From Anoplolepis gracilipes (Eukaryota > Arthropoda > Insecta > Hymenoptera > Formicidae), in assembly GCF_047496725.1 (NCBI RefSeq), contig NC_132973.1, positions 13,942,233 through 14,006,232 on the forward strand: a DNA stretch of 64,000 nucleotides. The letters are read 5' to 3'. The notes under the pieces are model-generated. The model did no database searches and was not told where the DNA came from. It was given only the letters and a program-made list of their open reading frames with translations. The stretch's first letter is position 1; each line of letters begins with the position of its first letter. Below are positions 1-13,764 of this stretch, one piece after another. The position numbers and the translations under genes were made by a program.

Positions 1-1340
1 CGGGCCCCGCGCTCTCTCCGCATTAATTCCTGCCGCGTAACCCTGCTTCCATCTTTCCAGCCCTCTCCGCCTCCAAGTGCATCCCCGATGTTCGAATCTC
101 GAGGAGGCAGACGACCGATCGGTTTGTGCGAACTCGCACAAAAGCGAACGGCAATCGATACATCTCTCGACTAGGCACGTATATCCTCCGGCTATCAAAT
201 GACACGGTGTCGATGGACGAGGAAAGGATTCTACATGTCGAGTAACGATTGCCACACGCAATAAACGGTCACGATTGCCATCGCGATTCGCGAATACTCG
301 GCACGATGAAAAAAAACCTATTGGACACGTCTGAGCGAAATTGAGAAAGCGATTTGCGACCATGTAAATTACATCTTCGCTTCGGAGAATCACCGCTCGT
401 GTAGCACACATATATCCGATGGATATTCTTAAACATGAAGTATTCAAATTTAAAACAGAGGTACAAAAAGAGTTTTTAATGAATTTAATACGTTTAAAAC
501 ATTTGTATAGAAAAATGAAAAAAGTGTCAAAGGCGCATTATTATCTGTCCATGACAAAAAACTTTAGGCAAAAAAATAAAACCGAAATGTATAGCTGTAA
601 AAAGTAATCTAATGAATAAAAGTGTACATAAAGATTTTATCTTACTTTTTTGTGAAGTAATTACAATTCTATTAGCAGTTGTAACTGAACAAAAATACAG
701 TTATTAAGGTAAATTAAAAACCTTATTAGCAAACTCTAAAATGAGAGCTTTCTTTTCGCTTGCATGCCTATCTTCCAACATATTGTCTTCGTTTAATTAT
801 GCAACGTTCGCTCTGCTATGCAGCGAGTACCGCAGTCCGCAGCGTTAAACTGGAGCAGCGCTCGCGCGGAAAAGCGCGCAGAAAAAGAGGATTTTCTCTC
901 TGATCCGACAACCGGTCGGATCTCTCTAGCTCGGCTGGAGAGATAAGCGTGTGTGTGACACTTTGCCATGCGAGAAAGAATAAGGTCGTCTGACAGTCGT
1001 CGATGCTCGCATTAGGTTCGCGCGCTAAAAGCACCTTCGCGCTCGCGATAGGTGCCTGACGTGTACGCGCGACTCATCATTTACACGTGGGTATCCGTGA
1101 CGGAACGAGCAGTCTAGGTAACAGAGAACTCGCAGATTGAAACTCGCGTGCAAGGTTTCCTATAGAGTTACACACGGATCGTCTCTCGCGAGAAAACGAA
1201 GAGAGCTCCCCTTCTTCACGTGTTTACTATCGCGCCAAAACTCGTTTCACCCAGTCGTTGAACGATATCGATTACCGGCGTCGACGACTGGGGCGTTTAC
1301 CCGGAAGAATCGACGGCCGGAAGTTTGTCGGTGAACTTCG
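1..1340. promoter_or_regulatory. GC-rich left edge, possible promoter/5' region
   Basis: Blocks at 1-420 and 780-1340 are GC/CpG-rich, unlike the AT-rich DNA between them and to the right. That is how promoter-proximal DNA looks elsewhere in this window. No coding exon or start site can be assigned. Confidence 0.25.
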
Positions 1341-1381
1341 TCCCTGAATCCGATAATTATCGCCGCGGCCTCCACGTTGCC

Positions 1382-1537
1382 TTCTTTTCTCATAATGACT
1401 TCCGTTAACTGTATCGAAAACTTACGTGATCGACATTTCAATTTAAGAAACAACATATTTCTTTTCTCATAATGACTTCCGTTAACTGTATCGAAAACTT
1501 ACGTGATCGACATTTCAATTTAAGAAACAACATATTT
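1382..1537. repeat. 77-bp tandem duplication, two copies
   Basis: The sequence beginning ttcttttctcataatgact is repeated with a period of exactly 77 bases (about 1382-1460 and 1459-1537). I see no mismatch between copies, which points to a recent event. Confidence 0.85.
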
Positions 1538-1895
1538 ATATCCGCAAGAATTTTTATTGGAAACAAATAGTTTTCTTGAGTCTGGTTGTGTGTGTAAAAA
1601 TTCAATATGCTTGAGCCGAACGAGGTGTCTCGAAAAAATGACAAAATGTACTCTTTCCCTGAGCAAACTTTATTTAACTAACATACGCTCATGATTATCA
1701 TCGGTGAAATTTGAAAGGATTAATATCAGAACGATAACCCGTGGCAGGATCACGCTAGACGTGTTTCATTATTTACGTCCGCATAACGCATCCTTGTTGC
1801 TCTTAGAACAATACTCGTTTCACTCACCGCGTTATAGAACGCGGAAGATCGATGGTACGAAAGGGATCCATAAACACCGAAGAAAGAGAAAGAGA

Positions 1896-1899
<4 letters not shown>

Positions 1900-1926
<27 letters not shown>
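1900..1926. repeat. (GA)n microsatellite
   Basis: A run of GA dinucleotides. Confidence 0.9.
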
Positions 1927-1928
<2 letters not shown>

Positions 1929-4467
1929 CGCGATCTCCTGGCATGCACGAGAGACGCATCTCAAAGTCTTTCCGGCAATCATTTTATAGAAATTGAGACT
2001 CGCAGCTAAAAAGTTTCCTGCCGAACAACGTGACTCGTTTGACCGCGTAAAACTTCCTGTATACGCAATACATGCAGCCGGCGTTTATCCGATCGTCAAA
2101 GGAAGCTACTTACATTTGTTGTTGGCGACTTTTTAACGAACATCCGGGAGATCGATGGCGTAATTAAATACACATGTCGGGATATTTATCAATTTCTCAT
2201 CGCGATTGGACACGCAAACGTCTTCTGATACTTGGGGAAATGGAATTTTACGAGAATTGAAAAGCCTTGATGACAGAGAATCTGCGTATTAATTTTAAAA
2301 GTACCCGTCTTTTCTCGTTTATTATTTTTTTTTTTTATCACTTAGCGATTCTAAAAATGTGTAACTTGAAAATTTTCAGTAATTCGAGACATCTTTGACG
2401 CTTCGTATATATTTCCATCACGCTCGACTCGATCGATGTAATCTCTCGACCGAGCAAAGTAGGTCTAGCCACACATACGGTACACATACACACGAGTTGT
2501 GCATCTATCTATATAGATTCAGCTGCAACACTCAACTAGAACTAAAGCTAGAGTCAAGTCTACTTCTAGTGTTATCGGTCGCCGAGGTTCGTTCAACGCG
2601 AACCCGGAAGATCGAACGATCGCGGAGAGGAAGTCGTTCATTCGAGAGAGGTAAAACGCTCAATCACTTTGGGACCTCGATTTTGCAATGGCGATCCAGC
2701 ATCGCAATTTCTTCTCGACCGACTTCGATACGCTTTTCGAAGAATTATTAATGTCGATCCCTGAGGCTGAAACATTTCTTGTCCGTGAAGCCACTTGTAT
2801 TCGTTCGGAAATGGGCCCTTTTCGAGACAATTCCGTTCTCTTTTTTTGATCTTAATTAATATATACAACAAATTTCATTTTTTTAAATTACCTTTCCTGT
2901 AATTACGTAAACTGTTGAGCGATACGTGACGATAAAGTAAAAGCAAATCATTTTATGGTAAAATTTTACTCATCGCAAATATTACGTTGGTTTTTAATTT
3001 AACGATCATTAATGTAGTCAAAATGCTTTTTATTTTTATATTTTTGGACATGGCACCGAATGCTTATTAACGTTTCGAAACAATCGGTTTTTGCTGAAAT
3101 GTTTAGCGAGTCGCTTTATATATATAACATAAGAATGAGTAATGAATACAAATAACTTTTACTTTCCTTCTTCAAGTATGAAACATATGTATATATGTAT
3201 GTATATTTTTGCTTTTACTTTTAAATAATACTTTACTATACATGCCAACGAAAAAGAAAGTTCTTCATTGAAACTCTATTACGCAAAGTTATTCAAGATA
3301 TTAATTTTTTATCATCATATTCATAAAAAAAAATCATTTTCTTGCGTAAAGTATTACACATAAATATTAATATAAATAAAAAATATAATTATCAAGTTAA
3401 AAATATGTATAAAGGAAGAGACTCTTTCTCGTGCAATTTGCCTTCTACATAAAAACTATTCAGTTACTGCAAAAATTACTAAGTACAATACCTGCAAAAT
3501 TTGAAATGTAAATCAAGGGACGCAATTGTAATTGAGTATTTAAGTGTAAATTCTTGTCCTTCCACGCTTTTTGCGCTTCTCATAAATACGCTTGCAAAAC
3601 TTTAGATATTAAAGCGTAAGAAATATTACTTCGTATTGTTTTGCGTATATTTAAAACATTTTTCATTATTGTTTTACTTTCTACTTTTTATTGTCGCTTT
3701 CATTATTTAAATGTACTATCTTTTCCATCCATTTAAATTGAAAATCAGTTCGCAAAGTTCGACATGCCGATCGCTCGTTGACGACAGATTAGCATTCATC
3801 GATTCGAAGAGTACCCGGGTGTTTCGTTCGTGGCGAAAGGATGACAAAGGGAGAAGCGGGATTATGCATCGAGCGCGGCCATTACGACGAAGAGCGTGTA
3901 TACGATCGTAGTAATAACAGTACATTAGTGGCGAACTTATGCACTAGGTAGGACGATAATGAGAGAGGCGCGATGCAGAAGCGATGCAAAAAAAAGTTCC
4001 TTTTCGTAATCGGCTGCTACGAGATTCCGTAAGTCCTAAATCGCGCCCTCACGATATCGAAAACGGCCGAATTAATCAATCACTGATAATTTCGACACTT
4101 TGTTGATGCCCTCAGAAAATCGCATCTCTGAATTAGAGCTTTGTAGATATTTGTAAAAAACAGCAGTGTTACAAAATACTTTGAATAAATTCGAATTTGT
4201 TTCTTTTTTGGCGTAGTACTCTCATATTTAATTAGATAATCTATTCAAATACTAAATGTTTCTAATTATAGTACAGCTTCAAAATTGGCGCAACGACGTC
4301 TTCATTCGCGAATATAAAGTACAGCTACGATGGTGCGATTATCGTTTATTGAGTGGCGAATTACGGAGAACGATAACGAGACGGAGAGCAACTTTCGTAA
4401 TCTGTGCGACGAATTTGGGACAGACGGTGATGAACGGAGAAAATCGCCGTTCTACTTGCATTCCTTC
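1927..4467. other. AT-rich region, no gene recognised
   Basis: No exon can be supported. The short open frames are of random composition, and none has a splice pattern linking to a neighbour. Confidence 0.4.
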
Positions 4468-4493
4468 GAGAAGAAGAAGAAGAAGAAGAAGAG
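4468..4493. repeat. (GAA)n microsatellite
   Basis: About eight GAA/AAG triplets. The lysine or arginine runs they produce in open frames are by-products of the repeat. Confidence 0.85.
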
Positions 4494-5495
4494 TACTCGT
4501 CGTAATAATCTCAATATCGAATGTATTACATGCGATTGGCATCATCGCGAGAGACAAGGAAGCGAGAACGTGCAGTCTTAAAATCTCAGTATCATTTAAT
4601 TTTATGTAATTTGCCTTTCTTGAGGAAGACTGCGAGCAATCGACTAGTAAAAGTCCAACTTACTAATCACCCTTATAAATTATATTATTTTATCCGGGTT
4701 ATTAGAATTAACGTCCCTAATATATTATATGGATATAATTATGCTAGACGTCACGCCCTAATTGCTTAATTCTATAATTGCTAGAAAGATAAACGCTAAG
4801 GTTCCAAAAGGAGATCTCTGTGACCATCGTTGATCGAGCAACGCAATTGCGTTGCTGCTGCGCGTATAGCATGAGAAATGTAGCGCATAATCGTTAACAT
4901 ACCGTGGCGACTGCGCCATGCAATTTGATGCATCATCATCGTGGGGGATCTCGGAATATATCTACATATCGGTGACATCGCGTCGGTTCAAGTATTTTCA
5001 AACATCCTAAATTATGTATAACGATTTCAACTGACGCGCAAAACGAAACTTTGGCGAACGTCTAATCTTTTTTAAATATTTACCTGTATCGATTGTCATG
5101 TTTAGTCATCGTTAATCTTTTACGTTCTGAGAGATTTATCTCGTAATAATCAGGTGTATCTATTTTACTTGCAATAGCTATTTAATATCGAAATTACCGA
5201 TGAGAATATTTCAATTATTGATAGCGATCCATCATCATCAGTCGCGTCAATCCTCGTGTCCAGAAAACAGACAGGTCCATATATAGAAGATAAAAATTTG
5301 TTATATCTGATTATCGGTGATTTGCGATTTTCGTCATCTCTTGTCGTAAAACTATATTTATTGGGGAAAGCGGGAAAAAAAAAATCGTCGTCCGCTGGAA
5401 TTACGCCGGCAAGAAGGAACGAGCGAAGGCAACGCGAGATTAGCACCGTGCAATTTAATGCAGCAACGTCGTGGTCGACCTTGGTCACGTGCATC

Positions 5496-5849
5496 TATAG
5501 GGTGATCTGAAAATTTTACTGGCATACTTTCGGCGGATTCTCTTAGTTTCCTAAGTTAATCAATTTCTAGCGAAAATATCAAGATATCAATGACTTTCTA
5601 AGTTGAAAAAGATGGACTTGTAATAAATTAAACTTTAGCAACGAAAATATGAGTAAACATATTTCTAAATAAGAGAACTCGTATTCAATTTAAAATTGTC
5701 TTTACTACGAATTTTAATTTGCAGCTTCATTCTTAAGACAATTGTAATGAATAAGATATAAGAAAAAAAATAATTTTGAATAAAAATTTCATCAATGTAA
5801 AAGGAGCATATTTAGCAAGTCTGACCAATTAATATAGCGTCACCCTATA
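5496..5849. mobile_element. MITE with TATAGGGTGA terminal inverted repeats
   Basis: The left end reads TATAGGGTGATCTG and the right end GCGTCACCCTATA, an inverted pair, giving an element of 354 bp with no coding capacity. TA-flanked ends of the form TAnAGGGTG are usual for non-autonomous Tc1/mariner elements in insects. Confidence 0.6.
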
Positions 5850-6315
5850 TGTATGTGCCTACGTATCTACGTATCGGTGCTGCTAAACAAACGAACGGAC
5901 GAACGAAGGCCTGCACTTCGTAAGTCATTATTAACTCGAGTATAATTATGCGGCAAAGCGGAGAAGCGAGCTTCCAACGGATGAAGCGAGCAAGGAAAAG
6001 CGAAGAAATTCGCGATCCATCCGGAGAGTGCGGTGGTATTTAAATTGGCTTCGCGCGCATCTGTGCACCGCTGTTCGTCCTTTGAGAAACTCGCCGCACC
6101 ATTATCTCAGCTACTCTAAACGGGCTCCTACTTAAGACCCTTATATCGCAGCATAATATCGACATCCGTACATATAAAAAAATCCATACATATAAAAAAA
6201 TGTATAAATATTATATTTACATACATATAAAAATGTATAGATATTATTTTGTAGCGATCAATATCACAATTTAAGAAGGAATTATTTTATATTTTTTATA
6301 TTATATTTATCTATA

Positions 6316-6714
6316 CAGCCATTGACAAAATTATTAGGCACCTTTAAATTTTCCGTATTTCTTATTTTGTTATATGTAATAGTATATAAATACTAAAAAG
6401 ATTAAAAAATTTTTAAAAACTATCGATAGCACTTTAAAGCTGAAATTTCAAGCTTTAAAATGTTTTTTTAATTTTTTGTTTGCGATCATTTTTCGCGATC
6501 AGTATCGACAACATGTCTCAAAAATACAGATTTAGTTTCAAAATTATGTATCTCGACCAAAAAGAATTGTAGGAAAGTTTAAAAAAAACATTTTGTAGGC
6601 AAAATGTTGTAGTTTATGGAACTTGACTTAAATTTTTCGAGAAAAATTTTTTTACTAAATTAAAATAAAATATACGGAAAATTTAAGGATGCCTAATAAT
6701 TTTGTCAATGGCTG
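6316..6714. mobile_element. Tc1/mariner-type MITE, about 399 bp
   Basis: CAGCCATTGACAAAATTATT at the left is matched by its reverse complement at the right end (AATAATTTTGTCAATGGCTG), and the similarity continues for about 50 bases. The motif GACAAAATTATTAGGCAC resembles Tc1-like ends. No transposase frame survives. Confidence 0.75.
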
Positions 6715-6895
6715 TGTATTTGTATTCTAATATCAAATAAATAATACTGTGAAAATTAAAGTTGAGAATTTGCATGACTAATTATATATAGATATTTGAA
6801 AATTTAATCTATACATATAGAAAGTTCCGTTTATAAAAGACACGTGTCAAAGACAAACGATCAGTTAAATTGTATACGCTTCAAGAGTACCGCGC

Positions 6896-6921
6896 TAATA
6901 ATAATAATAATAATAATAATA
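6896..6921. repeat. (AAT)n microsatellite
   Basis: A run of AAT/TAA triplets. Confidence 0.85.
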
Positions 6922-8634
6922 CTTGAAAAAGATTTCTACAAAAAGGTAAAGTGAAAGGGAGGTCTAAACTATTAAATAATGAAAAATGTTAAAAACTATC
7001 GTTTTAAGCGATTTGAAGCCACAATTATGAGCGGATGGACCATTTTCCGTTTTGTTTTACGCACGCCATGTGACGGTAATGTCTGTCGTAATTCCATCTA
7101 TGAAGCGATTTCATGACAACGCTCGTTTCATACTTGAGAGTAATGAAAGTGGCAGTGAAAGTCGCGACTCTTCGCTGATGTGAATTGCGTGAGGCCACCT
7201 AATGCAAAATTTCTCTTGTTTATGCTATTAAGGTATCTTAGGCGGAGAACGCGCCTCGCATAAGTTTATTCCGCTTGATGAAAATTGTTTCCACACTAAA
7301 AATCAAAATGCATAATTCAATGGTCGAGAACCATTCGAAATTTCGCGAGACAGATTTAGTTCGCTCGTTATTGTAAGCGTGCCGTCTTTTGACAGAACAC
7401 TTTCCGTCAAAAACAACTTCCTGACTCTTTCACATCAGTCATAAATATTTTCGAATTTAGAAACTTACTATTCCCCTTCTCTTCATTTCTATGGGAATAA
7501 GCGCGATACATTTTTATGCAGTGAGAGTTTATTGCGCAAACGGTCGTCCACGAGTTTCTCGATATGCAACAATAGTCATATGTAACTGGATATTTTCTAA
7601 ATGATTTATGGGGAAAGTATGCGAGTGCTCACCCAACAATCGCGTACGTTAAATTCAATTGAATTTTATAGCGCGCTGGTGCAGGTTAGATCATTTAACG
7701 ATCAGGTTGCGATTTCTGCAATGCCGTAAAGTCCGCGGTAAATAAAATAAAATAAAAGTAACGCGGCGTGCTGAAACTAATCTACCTACTGGTCAAACGG
7801 TGTTTCGGAACAAGACGATTTCATCCATTAGTGCTTGAACGCGCAGTGTCGGTTTCTACACGTTGGACACAATTCTGGGATTCTCGTTACGGTTCGTCTC
7901 GCCCGCGCTTCTTCCTATCTCTCGAAATTTTTCCGCCTCTTGACTTGTGTAACGGACTATTGTCCGCCTCATCGTTCCCGCTTTTAACCGAGCATGGAGA
8001 AAGAATACCCTCTTGCGAGAGAGATGATAGCGCACGATGTGAATTTGTCGAGCAAATCAATTTAGCTATTCAACATTTTTCTTTGAAAGATGGCTTGATT
8101 TATTCGCGAAGGAACGAAAAAGTACTTTAAACGATCTTGTATGTACACGTGTCAAGTCTAACAATAAATATGAAAAACATCACATTATTGTTCAACATGA
8201 TCAAGTGCGAAAAATTATCTTTATTAATTAAATTGCCGATCTTGCATATTTTAAGTCCTAATATTGTTATATTTCTTTTTTCATTTTTTAATTTTTCGAT
8301 TATTCAATTCTGCTACTTTTGAGATTAGATAACGATCGGAAGTACTTCCAGGTCGAATCGTTTATGCGGCTCGTGCAACTGCGTCTAAATAGCGCTCGCG
8401 TGTCTAGAAATGCTGCGATAGTCGCGGCATTCGGAACTTCAGGTGCGTGAGAAAATTCACGCCGAGCGAAGCGAGAGATTCCTCATTGAAAGAAAAAGAA
8501 GCGGAACATTGCATAATTAGGGATTGCGATGCCGGTTACGTCGCATCTAACCCAGCCTCGTAGAGAAACACACAATCTCATCCCTCTTTTCTTCCCAGCC
8601 TTCGATACTTTTGCATTCGATGTATACAGGATGT
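6922..8634. other. Non-coding region, no gene recognised
   Basis: Mixed composition, with GC-richer parts near 7,780-8,060 and 8,330-8,560. The open frame at 7768-8130 has no recognisable content and no supporting splice sites. Confidence 0.35.
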
Positions 8635-8905
8635 CTCAAACTCGAAAGTGACACCGTTAAATTTATTCTTATTTTTTTCTTATAAAAAAAATTATTTAAT
8701 TTTTGGCATTAAATTGCTATTAAAGAATAGATTACACGCGACAAGTGACAGATTCGTCTGTCAGATTCTGATTTGACTGCTCAAAGTTCAGTTTGCTTTT
8801 TTATTAATTGCTTCCAAATTTTCGTATAATAAGAAAAAATCAAATTTATATAAGAGAATTTAAAATCTGTTTAGATTAAAATCGCGGGTTATGGAGCATC
8901 CTGTA
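8635..8905. mobile_element. MITE with TACAGGATG ends
   Basis: TACAGGATG at 8635 is matched by CATCCTGTA ending at 8905, a perfect 9-base inverted pair. The 271-bp interior is AT-rich and non-coding. The TACAGGATGTCTCAAA end is of the same general type as the element at 49519. Confidence 0.5.
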
Positions 8906-9097
8906 GAAGTGCAACACGCAAGCGGGCACCACCACTATATAGCCGATAGGCGCGTATCTACGATTATTTATCCGCTCGTTGAACAAATACCACAGCATGC
9001 GCAAGTATGCTATGGGAAAGGTCATTGAAAAATCGCAACTCGCACGCGGCGCAACAGCATTAGCGGAATAGAAACGTCGTTATCTCGTAAGATGCAA

Positions 9098-9100
9098 CAA

Positions 9101-9176
<76 letters not shown>
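9098..9176. repeat. (CA)n microsatellite, about 79 bp
   Basis: An almost perfect CA run. On the minus strand it produces a Cys-Val run that is not a gene. Confidence 0.95.
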
Positions 9177-9177
<1 letters not shown>

Positions 9178-9303
9178 CACCGTTTGAGCCTCGTGTGTCG
9201 TTGATCGGGTTAGTCCGGCGACCAAGTTAAATGGGATTCGCAGCGAAGAGTCAATTATTACGAGTTTACAACCGTGGCAAGTTACCTGTCAGTGAAAGCT
9301 CGA

Positions 9304-9322
9304 TTAACCCTTAACCCTTAAC
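9304..9322. repeat. Short TTAACCC tandem repeat
   Basis: TTAACCC occurs twice plus a partial third copy. It differs from the insect telomere repeat TTAGG and is too short to call telomeric. Confidence 0.5.
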
Positions 9323-12300
9323 TCTACCGGACCTTCCTCTAGCTGACCGTAATCCTACTACCTATACCAACTTTTGGACAAAGTCCAAGAAAACTCTTGG
9401 CTATTGATCTAGAATAAAAATCATAATAAAAAGAATATCAATAATTTTATCGTTATTGGTGATTCAAATGGGATACGTGGATTTCGCAAATTAAAACATG
9501 CTATTCGAAAATATCACGAAACCTTCAATTATTCGTCTAAATACAAATTATCTCTAACACTGATTTAATCTCAAGCTTCAATATCGATAATTGACGTTTC
9601 TTTAAAAAATCTTTACTGCGGGAAAGATCGACTCGAAACTTTATTTGAAATATCAAAGAAGTCACGGATCTCTCATCTTAATTTATGTTGAAATACTCCA
9701 TTACATACGCATGTTTACGTATCACACTCACGCGAATAAAACATTAAAGTCAGCGCGCTTATATGTACTCGATTCGTGCGAAAAGTCTATAACCGTCAAA
9801 GTAAGAAACGGTGTCGGCGATCTAAGAGTTGTATGATCCGTTGAATTTACAAAAGCAAAGTGCAATGTTTTCGAAGTAATCAGCGCACCGCTAAAAGGTC
9901 AACTCGCACCTCTCGAATACTCGATTATGATAGACGGCGACTTGCAAATAACCGCGTGTTCTCTTTTCTCATGAAAGCAGGTGCGGATCGCGTGTCGCGC
10001 GTGTCTTTGTAGGTGCTACTGCTTCCGCGCGATACGATTAAAGTGTCACGTTCAATCTATTTTTATGACAAGTGATTTTATATGTAAATTTGATAACATG
10101 TATATTCATTTATTGAAAAAAGTTGACGCAAAGAAAACTGTAATAGTCCACATCCAATAATCCAACATTTATAAATAAGATTTTTAATTGTCTTTAAAGT
10201 CGATGGCATTTCAAGTTATTTTTATCTTACAATTAGTAAAAAAAATTATGGATGTTGCAATTTAAATTTCGATGAAATAGTTACATATACTGACTAATTA
10301 TTTCTGCACTGAAATCCTTTCGGATGTTAAAAAAAATTCTTACATAAAAGTATTAATTTTCAATTATGAAAAATATAATTAAAATGAGAGACCAATGTAT
10401 ATATATCTCAGAGACCTGAGAAGAGTCAAATGGAATGGAGCCATTGATCTTGAAAATAGATCGAGAATCTGATGTTGAATCGAATACTTGCGAACGATTG
10501 TACAACGTATAACATATACTCAACTGTGGAGTAAATAGATATTGGCATACCCATAAGATGCTGTGTTATGTAACGTCACGAGTTCATAAACCCACGCTTA
10601 TGTATCATTCAAAGTCTTATACACGTATGTTTTACCTGCCGCTCGAGGGACACGGATTAACGAATTGACGCCTGAAAACTTTCCTTTCCTTATATGCGCA
10701 ATGGAAACATAGGCGGTAATGTTAAGGTATGTCGGCTATTACAAAGGATAATTCAAGCTTCCGTTAATTGTGCAACGTTGATTAACCCTTTGGGATCTTG
10801 ATTTCTTCTCAGTTACAATGTTTGATTAACTAAGGATATTATGGTTTTAATTGGACTTGAGTACACGCTCTTATGCAATATAAAATCTGGTTTTTTTAAA
10901 GAAAATATTAGCAAGATTCTATTCTGACTTTGTGTGATCAAAATTATTGTTGAATTGTAACTAATATTAAATACTCAGTTTATATATTATAATGCTTTTC
11001 TAAATAATATGCTGAGTAATATTGTTCACGGTTTATTACAATATTTTGCCCCGAAGGAAATAATTAACCGATTAGCTAACAAGAGTAATGCAATGGGTTG
11101 CAAATTAGCATTACTTTATCTTCTCACAGCAGGTATGCCGCCTTTGGCGACAGTGTCGCGTAGAGTGCAATTTGGCGTTTAATCAAGCGTGTCTTATTCT
11201 CCTTGCGAATTTTCGACTTTCACTCGCAAAAACATCTTTGCGAGTGAAAACCTTCGATAGGATTGATATAATCGAGCGATAGTTTCGCTGAACAATATTG
11301 TGTTCGACCAATGCGGTTAAAAGGACGTTAGAAAGCTTCTTGACTGGGCTATGCACTCGTTTGCCTTCGATTGCAAGCATAAATTATTAATAACAATAAT
11401 TGTCAAATTATTAATATAAATCAATATATATATATATGATTTTTTTTTAAATTAAAAAAGTATATTATATATACAATATATAAATATAATTAAGTTCAGA
11501 TATTATAAAGTAGTGCTTTACTTTATTTTTGCAGATACTAATTATTGAGTTTTACTCAAATATGGAAATCAGGAGACTAATAAAAATTATGTTGAAATTG
11601 ATATGGAACAAAAGGGGAACTATCTTAGTATTTAGCCTTGAATGCTTGACATAATATAATGCATAATATTTTGCATTTCAAAATCCGGCTGTCATTATCG
11701 TCTCGCGAGAGTCTTGCAATCTGATTTTAGTCTTCGCGGTTCGCAATTTAACGGAATGCTCGCCTATAATATGCTTGCAACGGATCGTGCCGAAGTCGGT
11801 TGCAGGCTACAAAAGGACGGCAATTAGCACAAGAGAAACGGGAGCAATCGCGCTTATGCTTACACGTGGAAAAATTGAGATAAAATAATTATACGCGTAA
11901 TAATGCCATTGTATTCGAACGTGTTCTGCGCTCACCCGGCACGGTTTTACTTTCGAGTCAATTTCAAACAGTAATTAGACAGTTTCTGTGCGCGCGCCTC
12001 TAAGAAATCAAATGCGTGCTCCTGGAATCGGAAGAATCGCACGATTATTCAACGAGCGGTTCAATTATATTCAGGAAGACGGTTCTCGGTCATGTATTAA
12101 TTCGTTTTGCAGGTGAACATTGAATACGAAAAAGTATGTTGAAATCGCCAGCGGTTGAAAGGAGCGTTGGTGGTTGTTCACGACATAACAGATGTTCTCT
12201 TTTTAATGCCGAACCATACAATTAAGTCGCAAAATTGCATGTTAATTTAAGTGACATGTGTCCGTCGCCACTATATACCATATGTTGAACGAAACCACGA

Positions 12301-13433
12301 GGGAGAGAGAGAGAGAGAGATGCATCGCGCGAAAGCAATATTATATTAATCCTTCACTAGGTCGCGAAAAATGGTGCAATACTTGTCGTAATATATCGTC
12401 GTGACAAATAATTCTCGGAAAAAAATCATGAGACGCGTATAGCAAATTTATTTTTAAATATATTCAAACAGAATGTGTATATTTTTATTCAAGTAAAAAT
12501 GTATCCAGTACAAAAAAGTTCAAAAATTTCTTTATTAATTTATAAGTGTTAATATTTATAATTTTGATAGTTTAATATAGAGAAAACTATTTATGTTTAA
12601 TTGTAAAAATAATTAAATTTCTACAAAGGAAGCTAATTAAATTTCAAGTAAGAAAGCGAAAAAGACACGAGAATTTTCTTCGTCATAAAGTCAACAGTCT
12701 TATATTGGATAATTAATGGTTTGTCAAATGATAGTTGTTTTGCGCTCGGTAGCTATAGCAGCTACATAAGTCGAAGAGATATCATTGCCGCTGATGGGTG
12801 TCGCTGACCTGCTGACACACATCGATCTCTTCGAAATACCCACGTGCTTTTTACGTACCCATATGTCTACTGCCGGAATACAAATGAGTACGAACACAAA
12901 TACCTTTGGAGGTCGATAAACTTGTTAGGTTCATTTTCAATTTGAATCGTCTTTTTGTATCGTGTTTATTTGAACCATAAGATATATTATATTTAATGAA
13001 ATCTAACTTAGTTCCAACATATAGATATAAGCAGCAATTTTTTTCCTAAAGCGACAGTAAAAATATCTCATAGAAATTTACCGAAGCTTATTATCCAGCG
13101 AAGCTTACCCTTTGACTTATTTTCAAGAGTTTACGATGAGATTCGCTCTTACTCGCTATAGTTTGAAACTATCATTATGAGCATCCGCGATTTATGGCGC
13201 TCGCGGCTCGATAAAAATCTGGAAATTATGGGAGTATAGAACGCCTGTGTAACGTCGTTCAGATATAACGATCGAGATAACCAGAAGATTTTAATTATCC
13301 GCGATAGGGCTCGCGGTATAAATTGATCCGCAGATACGATCTACCGCGATTCCCCGCCGCTTTCCATCGTGTGAAAGTGAATCCCCCATTTCGTAAGTCG
13401 AAAAGTTACAAAGTCAATGACATGTATTCGATT

Positions 13434-13437
<4 letters not shown>
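9323..13437. other. Intergenic or intronic region, no gene recognised
   Basis: AT-rich with scattered CpG-rich patches. It includes a (GA)n run at 12303-12320. No exon with matching splice sites and plausible protein was found. Confidence 0.35.
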
Positions 13438-13475
<38 letters not shown>

Positions 13476-13480
13476 GTGCG
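13438..13480. repeat. (TA)n/(TATG)n microsatellite
   Basis: An alternating TA run followed by TATG units. Confidence 0.9.
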
Positions 13481-13724
13481 TATTCCTGATATACACGCGA
13501 TATTCTCGATCAGAGGAATATACGTAAAATACAAACGGACGATGCAAACCGCTTTTGAATCGCGTAATAAAATAAGTTAATAATTGTATAAACAAGAAAT
13601 GAACGTCATAGTATATCTTTTTTTTCACGACGTATATAATCTCATTCGCGATATACATATATATTTCATGCATGATTATTACAGAATTATTACCCAAAAT
13701 TAAAATAAAATTTATGTGACTCAC

Positions 13725-13764
13725 CGATACGTTGCGCAGCGGCGGAATTGTAAACTGTGTTGAG
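13725..13764 (-). other. Candidate 40-nt minus-strand exon
   Basis: On the minus strand the 40 bases lie between a tatattttacag acceptor and a CG|gtgagt donor, both strong. An upstream partner is possible: a GC-richer stretch from about 14200 to 14101 ends TATATG|gtgaat. No frame gives a recognisable protein and no ATG is evident, so these may be 5' UTR exons of a gene running left. Its later exons were not found. Confidence 0.3.

Noticed and set aside
91..105. GTTCGAATC motif resembling a tRNA T-loop
   Set aside because: No acceptor stem, D arm or anticodon arm can be built around it.
4256..4609. Plus-strand frames with Arg or Lys runs
   Set aside because: They arise from the (GAA)n repeat at 4468-4493.
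9022..9225. Minus-strand frame with a Cys-Val run
   Set aside because: It is a translation of the (CA)n microsatellite and has no other protein character.
9304..9322. Telomere-like repeat
   Set aside because: TTAACCC is not the insect TTAGG repeat, and there are fewer than three units.
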